The notes beneath the pieces are model-generated. The model ran no database searches, was not told the DNA's origin, and saw only the letters and a list, made by a program, of their open reading frames with translations. From Lachnospiraceae bacterium (GTDB lineage Bacteria > Bacillota > Clostridia > Lachnospirales > Lachnospiraceae), in assembly GCA_017434885.1 (NCBI GenBank), contig JAFSGE010000009.1, forward strand, positions 1 through 39,732: 39,732 bases of DNA. Direction: 5' to 3'. Of the stretch, positions 33,373 to 39,732 are shown piece after piece. Positions within the stretch are counted from its first letter, which is position 1. Every line of letters starts with the position of its first letter. Made by a program: the position numbers and the translations under genes.

Positions 33373-35019
33373 TTATTTTCCGCCAAATATCTCTTTCACC
33401 ACATAAAATGCCAGCTTCTTTTTGCGATATTCATCAAAAATGCCTTTGTTATTCATAGACCTGGGTCTTGCATAAAAGTTTTCATCAGGCACACGGATAT
33501 CACTAAATTGCCATATGAAAACACCCTGATATTCTGGATGGTTTTTTATCGCTGTAAGCTGCTCTCTTACAATTTCCGCCTGCCGCTCCTCCGACCATTT
33601 TTGTCCGTGAGCGGAATGATAACCGGGAATTCCCCCGGCACCCGTCTCACTGACTATCACCGGCTTTCCTGCGCCTCCGGTAGTCTGAATCCATTCATAT
33701 TCCTTGATAAGGCACTCTTCCACCGGCACATCCTCATACCACCTCGGATAAATATTTACCGATACAATATCCGGCAAATCAAGGCAGATATCGCAAAAAT
33801 GCTTACAGGTGGCCGATGTGAGCGGACGACTCTTATCACGACGTCGCATTTCTTCATATTGCTCTATGTAAACTTCCCTGCCGTATTCTGTCTCACTGGC
33901 ACATTCATTCAAAATCCCCCATGTGAAAATACTGGGATGATTATAATGATTCACTATCATTTCATGAATACAATCAAGACTTTGTCTGCGGAAATCAGGG
34001 TGACGCATCTGCGCTTCACTAAGGCCTCTTGCATGAGCCTCCTCCCAGACCAAAATACCATTTTCGTCACACAAATCCAAAAACCTCTCGTCATTAGGAT
34101 AATGACTTGTTCGCACAGCATTGGCACCACTCTCCAATATCAGACGGATATCGTAATCCATAGCCTGGGGCGGAATGGCATTTCCGAAAAGAGCATGATC
34201 TTCATGCCGGTTATAACCCTTAATGACAAATGGCTTTCCGTTCCACAAAATCTTATCACCTTCTATGGTAATTTCCCGAAAACCAACCCTGTCAATTAAG
34301 TCATCAATACCCTTGCCATCCTCTTCCAAAACAGCCTTTAAATAATACAGCTTTGTAGCATTTGCTTCATAAGGGCATACATCCGGAAAGCATATCTCTG
34401 TCTCTGCAAGGCTCATCCCTTTGGGGGCAGAATGCAATATTTCGCAAACGATACCACCGTCCAAATATAACTTTAAAGTAACTTCTTTTTCTTCCTTCAG
34501 ATTGCATATCTGTACAGAAATCTTTCCGTACCATGTTACTTCTTTGTTAAAAGGAGTGAACTGCATATTTTCAATGAAAATATCTCCCACTTCTTCTACA
34601 AAAACAGGTCTGCTAATTCCACCGTAATTGTAATAGTCATTAATTACATGCAGCGCTGATCTATCGTGACAGGAATTATCTGCCGTCACTTTAATTCTGT
34701 GATTTCCCCTGTTTACATTTTGTAATAATATCGTAAAAGGTGTATAAGCATTATAATGCTCTCCCTTTAAATCTTCATCCACATATACCTTCGCCGTATG
34801 ACTGACACCTTTTAAACACAAACGGATGTTACCACCCATGGTAACATCACATTCATAAATACCGGTTCCCCTATAATTTTCTATACCCGGATAAGTTTCA
34901 AAACAGCTTGGTACTAATACCTTTCTTTTTTCTTCTTCCCTTCCTTCCGGATAAAAATCCCAAAGACTGTTTAGTTCCTGTTGTTTTCTGATTTCATGTG
35001 TTTGAAATAAGCGTTCCAT
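33373..35019 (-). CDS. Beta-glucuronidase-like GH2 enzyme (short, 'no-loop' type)
   Basis: 548 residues in three parts: sugar-binding jelly roll (about 10-165), immunoglobulin-like domain (about 165-265), TIM barrel (about 265-545). Catalytic residues fit GH2: the acid/base Glu372 in GILNECAS and the nucleophile Glu458 in SETGAGGIPG. The N-x-K motif that reads the glucuronic acid carboxylate is present (Asn523, Lys525, in MNNKGIF), supporting beta-glucuronidase over beta-galactosidase. The active-site loop that follows CDENGILVWEEAHARG is very short, so it would be a 'no-loop' gut GUS. No signal peptide. Strong minus-strand promoter upstream. Confidence 0.85.
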   Translation of the reverse strand: MERLFQTHEIRKQQELNSLWDFYPEGREEEKRKVLVPSCFETYPGIENYRGTGIYECDVTMGGNIRLCLKGVSHTAKVYVDEDLKGEHYNAYTPFTILLQNVNRGNHRIKVTADNSCHDRSALHVINDYYNYGGISRPVFVEEVGDIFIENMQFTPFNKEVTWYGKISVQICNLKEEKEVTLKLYLDGGIVCEILHSAPKGMSLAETEICFPDVCPYEANATKLYYLKAVLEEDGKGIDDLIDRVGFREITIEGDKILWNGKPFVIKGYNRHEDHALFGNAIPPQAMDYDIRLILESGANAVRTSHYPNDERFLDLCDENGILVWEEAHARGLSEAQMRHPDFRRQSLDCIHEMIVNHYNHPSIFTWGILNECASETEYGREVYIEQYEEMRRRDKSRPLTSATCKHFCDICLDLPDIVSVNIYPRWYEDVPVEECLIKEYEWIQTTGGAGKPVIVSETGAGGIPGYHSAHGQKWSEERQAEIVREQLTAIKNHPEYQGVFIWQFSDIRVPDENFYARPRSMNNKGIFDEYRKKKLAFYVVKEIFGGK

Positions 35020-35064
35020 ACCCTTTTCCCGTTTGTACCTTCCAAGTTATTTTACTCTGTTTTT

Positions 35065-35093
35065 ATAGTATATAATTTGCATATAAAAGTCAA
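35065..35093 (-). promoter_or_regulatory. Promoter of the GH2-GH95 unit
   Basis: Minus strand: TTGACT (35093-35088), a 17-base spacer, TACTAT (35070-35065). Confidence 0.65.
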
Positions 35094-35121
35094 TTTGCGA
35101 CCGCCTGCTTTTTCCTTCATT

Positions 35122-35811
35122 TTACGCCAGAAATTCCTTTAACAAATCTTCCAGTTCGTCCGTATAGTCAATCAGGATATCTTTCTTTTCTGCCGTATCA
35201 TTTTCCGAATTGGTTTTCATATATTCTTTCCCGGAATTTATCCTTTCCGCAGCATTTTGTACGGTTTCCGCTTTCTCTTTTTCTGTTTCTTTTTCCAGTT
35301 CCAGTCTGGGCATCAGATGATTTTCCAGATAATCCACAAGATTTGTTTTTAACACCTGCTTTTTTCCCACAATATCCACAATGCCGGAAACAGAAAAATA
35401 GAGGTATAAACCCAGTATACTGGCAAGATAATAGGGAATAATCTGAAATAAGGTATCTCCTGCTGCCAAAGAAATGCACACGGCAATGCCTGCTGTTAAA
35501 ACGGAAAGCATCATCATTTGTCCCGCCATATGAGAAAGACGCTCAAGAGATACTCCTGCCACACGTATTTTCTGGATAAACTTGTCCACATATACCGACG
35601 TATTCATTACCTTTCCGTTCATCTTATAACAATTGATAAACTTTAGCTTACACTGTTTCAAAAGTGCATTTTCCGTTGTCGGCATATTGGCTGATTCTTC
35701 TATCATCCGATGAAATATCACGCCTACCGCCATTTGGCATATAATGCTAAAAAACAAAAAAATTAAAATAACCGAAGACAATATTTTATGTTTAAAAAAA
35801 ATAGCAAGCAT
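35122..35811 (-). CDS. Membrane protein of unknown function
   Basis: 229 residues. There is an N-terminal membrane segment (SSVILIFLFFSIICQMAVGVIF), a region of about 60 polar residues, two more membrane segments (MMMLSVLTAGIAVCISLAAG, IPYYLASILGLYLYFSVSG), then a long charged cytoplasmic tail rich in Glu and Lys. No family is recognised. AAGGGGG lies before the ATG. Confidence 0.65.
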   Translation of the reverse strand: MLAIFFKHKILSSVILIFLFFSIICQMAVGVIFHRMIEESANMPTTENALLKQCKLKFINCYKMNGKVMNTSVYVDKFIQKIRVAGVSLERLSHMAGQMMMLSVLTAGIAVCISLAAGDTLFQIIPYYLASILGLYLYFSVSGIVDIVGKKQVLKTNLVDYLENHLMPRLELEKETEKEKAETVQNAAERINSGKEYMKTNSENDTAEKKDILIDYTDELEDLLKEFLA

Positions 35812-36030
35812 AAAAATCCCCCTTTTCTTTTTCTATCACTTATTATAGGAGAAAGGGCTTTTTTGCTCAATATTCCATAGCACTTAAAGCATCCCGTAAG
35901 TTCGACAAAAGAGTGCCGAATCATGGGAAAAAGTAGCGTTTACCCTCTAGCAAATACACTTGTTTTCTGCTATACTTTATCCTTAGTAGCAAAAACGATT
36001 CGTAATTTAAGAAAGGTTTGGGTACACACG

Positions 36031-36279
36031 ATGAAATATCAGACAAAAGGTGTTTGTTCCTCTTCCATTGACATAGAAGTGGAAGGAGATGTTATCAAAT
36101 TTGTAGAATTTTTCGGCGGATGCAACGGCAATCTTAAAGGAATTGCATCTTTAGTAGCAGGAATGAAGGTTGATGATGCCATTGCCAAATTAAAAGGAAT
36201 CCGCTGCGGCTTTAAAACCACCTCCTGCCCCGACCAGTTGGCACAGGCTTTAGAACAAATTAAAAACGGAAATTGCTAA
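36031..36279 (+). CDS. TSCPD-domain protein (TIGR03905 family)
   Basis: An 82-residue protein that is essentially one TSCPD domain: CSSSIDIEVEG, FFGGCNGNLKGIASLVAGM, and the name-giving TSCPDQLAQALE. The Cys residues suggest metal binding. The same domain ends some ribonucleotide reductases; the free-standing form has no known role. The frame extends to 35923, but an extended -10 promoter (TGC-TATACT near 35967-35975) lies inside that part. ATG 36031 is chosen. Its ribosome site is weak. The gene ends 17 bases before the murG start. Confidence 0.85.
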   Translation: MKYQTKGVCSSSIDIEVEGDVIKFVEFFGGCNGNLKGIASLVAGMKVDDAIAKLKGIRCGFKTTSCPDQLAQALEQIKNGNC

Positions 36280-36296
36280 TAACAGGAGGCTCTCAC

Positions 36297-37382
36297 ATGA
36301 GCGACGTAACTTCTACCAAAAAAATAGTTTTAACCGGCGGCGGCACTGCAGGACATGTAACGCCAAATATTGCACTTTTACCCCGTTTAAAAGACCTTGG
36401 ATATGAAATCTCATATATCGGTTCTTATGATGGAATTGAAAAACGGTTAATTGCTGACTTTGAAATTCCTTACTATGGTATTGCAACCGGTAAATTCAGA
36501 CGATATCTGGATGTCAAAAATTTGACTGACCCTTTCCGCGTTATCAAAGGTTTTGCGCAGGCGCGCAGTTATCTCAAAAAAATTCGTCCCGATGTTGTAT
36601 TTTCCAAAGGCGGTTTTGTCAGCGTTCCCGTGGTACAGGCAGCAGCTTCCCTGCGTATTCCCTGTATTATTCACGAATCTGACATGACTCCGGGACTTGC
36701 CAACAAAATGTGCATTCCTTCCGCAAAAAAGGTTTGCTGTAACTTCCCGGAAACCGTAGCTATGCTTCCGAAAGACAAAGCTGTGCTTACTGGTTCTCCT
36801 ATTCGTACCGAATTGGCAAAAGGAAATAAAGTAGCTGCTCTTGATATGTGCAACTTTTCTGCCAATAAGCCTGTCATTCTTGTTATTGGCGGAAGCCTTG
36901 GCGCTGCCTCCATAAACAAAGCTGTTAGAGAAGCTCTCCCTTCTCTTCTACAGGATTTTCAGGTGGCACATATCTGCGGCAAAGAAAAAATAGACAATAT
37001 GCTTCTTCACACAGAAGGTTACATTCAGTTTGAATATGTAAAGGCTGAGCTGAAAGACCTTTTTGCTATGGCAGACGTGGTAATTTCCCGTGCAGGTGCA
37101 AACTCCATTTGTGAATTGCTTGCACTGAAAAAGCCTAATTTATTGGTACCCCTCTCTGCGGCAAGCTCCAGAGGCGATCAAATTTTAAATGCCAAATCCT
37201 TTGAATCACAGGGATTTTCCATGGTGATTGATGATGATGACTTGTCTCCTGAACTTCTCACGGAGAAAGTGACGGAACTCTATTTTAACAGACAGACTTA
37301 CATCGAAGCTATGGATAAAAGTAATCAGATGGGGGCCATTGATACTATTACCAAATTGATTGAAGAGTGTGTTAATAAGTAA
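36297..37382 (+). CDS. murG: Undecaprenyl-PP-MurNAc-pentapeptide N-acetylglucosaminyltransferase
   Basis: 361 residues, GT28 family. It adds GlcNAc to lipid I to form lipid II on the inner face of the membrane, the last cytoplasmic step of peptidoglycan precursor synthesis. Signatures: GGGTAGHVTPNIAL near the N terminus, FSKGGFVSVPVV, IHESDMTPGLAN, VIGGSLGAASIN and ISRAGANSICELLAL with the UDP-binding Glu. The start ATG is at 36297 after CAGGAGG; a frame extension to 36273 overlaps the preceding gene. It is followed by a long terminator. No other mur genes are adjacent, so this is the dispersed-type MurG common in Clostridia. Confidence 0.9.
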   Translation: MSDVTSTKKIVLTGGGTAGHVTPNIALLPRLKDLGYEISYIGSYDGIEKRLIADFEIPYYGIATGKFRRYLDVKNLTDPFRVIKGFAQARSYLKKIRPDVVFSKGGFVSVPVVQAAASLRIPCIIHESDMTPGLANKMCIPSAKKVCCNFPETVAMLPKDKAVLTGSPIRTELAKGNKVAALDMCNFSANKPVILVIGGSLGAASINKAVREALPSLLQDFQVAHICGKEKIDNMLLHTEGYIQFEYVKAELKDLFAMADVVISRAGANSICELLALKKPNLLVPLSAASSRGDQILNAKSFESQGFSMVIDDDDLSPELLTEKVTELYFNRQTYIEAMDKSNQMGAIDTITKLIEECVNK

Positions 37383-37386
37383 AATC

Positions 37387-37441
37387 AGCGGAGAATCTTC
37401 CTATGTCATTTTAACTAATGACTTTAGGTATTTTCTCCGCT
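37387..37441 (+). terminator. Terminator of murG
   Basis: A long three-part hairpin: AGCGGAGAA / TTCTCCGCT outside, CCTA/TAGG and GTCAT/ATGAC inside. It is followed by ATTTT. Confidence 0.75.
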
Positions 37442-37464
37442 ATTTTCATATTTATAATATTCTT

Positions 37465-37966
37465 ATGAAAACCATTTTGGGTAAACCTGTCCGAAATATG
37501 GAAATTGTCCCTCAAATGAGTATTCCCGGATTTGATGTGGACAGGCATGAAAGATAATTCCATTCCCTATGATGATGGTGCAAGAAAAATTTTTTTGTAT
37601 ACAAATGGAACGGAAGGAAACCCTAGTCAAGCCTTAAAAGATATGCTAAAATACATAGAGAAATCTACGGCTGAAAATATCACAAATCAGGATATTGCAT
37701 CCGTCTCGGAACTTGTCAATAAGGTAAAGAAGCACAAGGAGGTTGGAATCAACTATATGAAATCCTGGGAAATAGAACAGATGGCACGCAATGAAGGATA
37801 TTCAGAAGGGCGCAATATTGGATGTAAAGAAGGACAAAAAGAAATGCAGGAAAAAATGACCAAATTAACGCTTCTTCTCTCCGAAGCCGGCCGTTTAGAT
37901 GAAATGGTAAAAGCAGCAAAAGACAAAGAATACTTAAATAGCTTACTACAGGAATTCAATTTATAA
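37465..37966 (+). pseudogene. Broken Rpn/PD-(D/E)XK family gene (central deletion and frameshift)
   Basis: Two pieces in different frames. Frame 1 from ATG 37465 reads TILGKPVRNMEIVPQMSIPG then FDVDRHER and stops at 37557. It aligns with residues about 50-78 of the intact N terminus at 39453 (VTGHRVKNLIIESQKSLKG then INVDKRGI). Frame 2 from about 37550 reads PYDDGARKIFLYTNGTEG and continues to 37966, aligning with the C-terminal copy at 1-489. The middle of the family, including the nuclease catalytic core, is missing, and the first part of the N terminus too. It is a decayed copy, although the C-terminal piece (from ATG 37532, 144 codons) would be called as a gene by software. Confidence 0.75.
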
Positions 37967-37974
37967 GCAACAGC

Positions 37975-38012
37975 CCTGCTAAAATTGCAGAACTAACTGC
38001 AATCTTAACAGG
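37975..38012 (+). terminator. Terminator after the Rpn pseudogene
   Basis: Stem of TTGCAG/CTGCAA with outer CCTG/CAGG and TAA/TTA pairs, followed by a T-rich stretch (TTTATTTTTATG). Confidence 0.5.
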
Positions 38013-38143
38013 ACGTTTATTTTTATGCGTTATGTCAATATATTTGCAAATTGATACGCTAGTTCGCTATTTTTTTGTTTTTTCAGTTTTTAATTTCTTT
38101 GCGATGATAAGACTGTTCCCCTCTTTCACCCTTTTCGCAAAAA

Positions 38144-38719
38144 CTAATCAAAATCTGCAACCATTATACAGGTAAATTCTTCTCCTGTATCTAATACTAA
38201 AGTAAAGTTATTTTCTTCGGGGAATTCTTCCTTATTGAATGTACAAATGGTAAAATTAGAATATGTATCTAATCTTTTTACAGCTGATCCTACAATTTCG
38301 CTTACATCTACTCCATTTGGATTATATAAAGCTAAAAAATCCCCTTCTTCAATAAATACTTTCCCACCTATTTCAACCATTACCTTTTTATTGGTTTCAT
38401 CATTAAAAACCACAAATATTGGTTCTTCTACAATCCCTTTAAATGTTTTGAGCCAATCTTTTCCGGGCAATGTAGATTCCATATCTATCGTTCTAGTTTC
38501 TTCAGTAATAGCCTCAGATGTGGGTTCGGGAGTGGGCTCAGGTGTAGGCTCTGCTTCTACTTCTTTTACCTCAGCTACTTCAACTGTTTCTTCTTTTACA
38601 GCTACTGTTGTTTCTTCACTTTTGATTCCTTTTACAGGTTCTGCTGCCGTAGAAGAACATCCAACAAATGTTGATGTCATAATTAAAGTGATAACTACTG
38701 CCATCATTCTCTTTTTCAT
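38144..38719 (-). CDS. Small lipoprotein of unknown function
   Basis: About 191 residues. The signal peptide ends in the lipobox STFVGC, so it is attached to the outer membrane face. A spacer rich in Glu, Val and Pro repeats (EPTPEPTPEPTSE) leads to a folded region of about 110 residues (FVVFNDETNKKVMVEI to FTLVLDTGEEFTCIMV). I do not recognise the domain. The frame could start at 38743, but the ATG at 38719 gives a proper signal peptide. The ribosome site (GAGAGGA) is rather far from it. It has a good promoter and is divergent from a small XRE regulator. Confidence 0.65.
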   Translation of the reverse strand: MKKRMMAVVITLIMTSTFVGCSSTAAEPVKGIKSEETTVAVKEETVEVAEVKEVEAEPTPEPTPEPTSEAITEETRTIDMESTLPGKDWLKTFKGIVEEPIFVVFNDETNKKVMVEIGGKVFIEEGDFLALYNPNGVDVSEIVGSAVKRLDTYSNFTICTFNKEEFPEENNFTLVLDTGEEFTCIMVADFD

Positions 38720-38751
38720 AATTGTAAGTGTCCTCTCTTTCATTCATTATT

Positions 38752-38844
38752 ATGTATCACTTATTATATTCGCTTTAGCGAAGATATTCAAGTATAAGAA
38801 TATATTCTATCATATGTATCATACTAGGAAAAACCGCATGTATC
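38752..38844. promoter_or_regulatory. Divergent promoter region with palindrome and ATGTATC repeats
   Basis: For the lipoprotein (minus): TTGAAT (38791-38786), a 17-base spacer, TATAAT (38768-38763). The spacer consists largely of the perfect palindrome TTCGCT-TT-AGCGAA (38769-38782). ATGTATC occurs three times in the same orientation, at 38752, 38814 and 38838. The neighbouring small HTH protein is the natural candidate to bind one of these. Confidence 0.55.
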
Positions 38845-38859
38845 GTTCACGGAGGTCAA

Positions 38860-39078
38860 ATGATAGATTATTCTCCTTTTTGGGTAACTTTAGAAAAATC
38901 TGCTGAAAATTGGTACACCTTAACAGCCAAGCATCATCTGTCACACAGTACACTTCACAGACTCAAGCACAACAAGGACATCTCAACTAAGACATTAAAC
39001 GATTTATGCCGTATTTTAGACTGTCGCGTTGAAGATATTATTGTATATATTCCCTCAAAAAATGACCAAATTCTATAA
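38860..39078 (+). CDS. Small XRE/Cro-type HTH protein
   Basis: A 72-residue protein that is a single Cro/C1-type helix-turn-helix (LTAKHHLSHSTLHRLKHNKD, then TLNDLCRILDCRVEDII), like other short Lachnospiraceae regulators. A GGAGG lies five bases before the ATG. It is divergent from the lipoprotein gene and probably controls it, itself, or both. It also resembles the small antitoxin-type regulators, but no toxin is adjacent. Confidence 0.8.
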   Translation: MIDYSPFWVTLEKSAENWYTLTAKHHLSHSTLHRLKHNKDISTKTLNDLCRILDCRVEDIIVYIPSKNDQIL

Positions 39079-39452
39079 CAATAAAATCTACCTGTTTTAT
39101 TTCATAATTAAATATTATGGTTGTCTGGGAACCATACTTTCACACATCATTTCCAATTTACTTTTAATTTGTAAATCATTACATTAATATTCCAAATAAA
39201 TTTATCAAATTATATCTTTCAAAACTTCACTAAAAATCAAAATATACTTGCGTATATACCGTTAAAGTGCTATACTCCATTCAAAGCATATTTTTCATAT
39301 TAGGCGTGGCCGTTTGTGCTGCACGCCTTCCAAAATGTCAATGTTTATCTTAATTATTATCACGAAAATTCATGCTTTTACAACCCATTTATTTTATTAT
39401 ACAAAGCAGGAATTGTGATAAATGAGTTCCTGCACAGAAGGAGGAACTGTTT
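39079..39452 (+). promoter_or_regulatory. Long AT-rich leader and promoter of the right-edge Rpn gene
   Basis: No gene is evident in this stretch. TTGCGT (39248-39253), a 17-base spacer and TGC-TATACT (39271-39276) form a promoter. The leader is then about 170 bases, long for a simple gene. It contains a 7-bp hairpin AGGCGTG / CACGCCT (39302-39328) and a second hairpin GCAGGAA / TTCCTGC (about 39406-39432) just before AAGGAGGA. I do not recognise a riboswitch family. Confidence 0.5.
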
Positions 39453-39732
39453 ATGGTAAAAACGACAGAACAATTAGCTGACAGACAACACCCAGAGCGC
39501 AATTTACGTCCGCTGGAAGAACTGGATATGATGGATTCCTTTCTCTTTGAAGCGGCTACGGAGGATGCCGAAAAGGCAGAAAAGATTGCAAGAATCATCA
39601 TTGAACGTGTCACAGGTCACCGTGTAAAAAACCTGATTATTGAATCCCAGAAATCCCTTAAGGGAATCAATGTGGACAAACGGGGCATCCGTATGGACCT
39701 TTACTCCATGGAGAAGGACATGTCAAAGGAAA
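39453..39732 (+). CDS. Rpn/PD-(D/E)XK nuclease family protein, N-terminal part (3' end outside window)
   Basis: ATG 39453 with AAGGAGGA seven bases upstream opens a frame that runs off the window after 93 codons. The sequence LRPLEELDMMDSFLFEAA, then IIERVTGHRVKNLIIESQ and INVDKRGIRMDLY, is the N-terminal pattern of the Rpn/PDDEXK_2 family. The RGIRMD segment belongs to the start of the nuclease core. It is related to the fragments at the left edge and at 37465-37966. Confidence 0.8.
   Translation, partial: MVKTTEQLADRQHPERNLRPLEELDMMDSFLFEAATEDAEKAEKIARIIIERVTGHRVKNLIIESQKSLKGINVDKRGIRMDLYSMEKDMSKE

Noticed and set aside
35923-36030. A 36-codon N-terminal extension of the TSCPD protein
   Set aside because: The extension overlaps the promoter (TGC-TATACT) and the family domain begins at ATG 36031.
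39336-39419. A 27-codon plus-strand leader peptide (MSMFILIIITK...) before the right-edge Rpn gene
   Set aside because: No ribosome site precedes the ATG and the sequence is simply AT-rich; codon pattern gives no support.

Overview
The window looks like chromosome from a gut-type Lachnospiraceae (Clostridia, Firmicutes). Evidence: low-to-moderate GC, strong AGGAGG ribosome sites, sigma-A and extended -10 promoters, a PerR plus 'reverse' rubrerythrin pair typical of anaerobes, a FlxA-like protein, an ECF-type vitamin transporter, GH95 and GH2 glycosidases, and three copies or fragments of the Rpn/PD-(D/E)XK family. This placement is inferred from gene content and style, not from a marker gene. 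I see no rRNA, tRNA, CRISPR array or classical insertion sequence.

Layout. 1-489: 3' part of an Rpn-family gene. 0.5-5.2 kb (minus): O-antigen-ligase-like protein and MFS permease (coupled), AI-2E-family membrane protein, RluA-type pseudouridine synthase. 5.3-7.8 kb (minus): an HTH-PurM fusion and a Fic protein, each with conspicuous inverted repeats in its promoter. 8.0-10.3 kb (minus): two-component system. 10.4-11.5 kb (plus): PerR and reverse rubrerythrin. 11.6-14.9 kb: FlxA-like protein, iron alcohol dehydrogenase, two unknowns. 14.9-17.1 kb (minus): HTH gene plus HipA-like kinase (toxin-antitoxin-like) and a PRTase-like protein. 17.2-18.5 kb: a methyl-accepting chemotaxis protein lacking the first membrane segment and the hairpin tip. 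18.7-22.4 kb (minus): 2-hydroxyacid dehydrogenase, MTA/SAH deaminase, SAH hydrolase. 22.4-23.6 kb (minus): cobalamin riboswitch, DUF4430 protein, ECF S component. 23.6-26.2 kb: LysR regulator divergent from a tryptophanase-family enzyme. 26.36-26.65 kb: a type I toxin-antitoxin locus missed by ordinary ORF calling. 26.7-31.0 kb: SGNH lipoprotein, secreted GGADGPT-motif protein, glucose-6-phosphate isomerase, YwlG-like protein. 31.1-35.1 kb (minus): GH95 and a beta-glucuronidase-like GH2. 35.1-37.4 kb: membrane protein, TSCPD protein, MurG. 37.4-39.7 kb: a broken Rpn gene, a lipoprotein, a small XRE regulator, and the 5' part of another Rpn gene.

How parts fit. AhcY and MtaD both remove S-adenosylhomocysteine. 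The neighbouring B12-controlled uptake genes fit this if homocysteine is remethylated by a B12-dependent synthase, which is not in this window. GH2 and GH95 form a small glycan-salvage unit (glucuronides, fucosides). PerR and rubrerythrin form a peroxide-defence unit. Several modules look like conflict or stress systems: Fic, HTH/HipA-like, the type I toxin, and the Rpn copies. Many long frames begin upstream of the likely start, so I moved starts to codons with a ribosome site. In several cases the promoter itself lies inside the longer frame.
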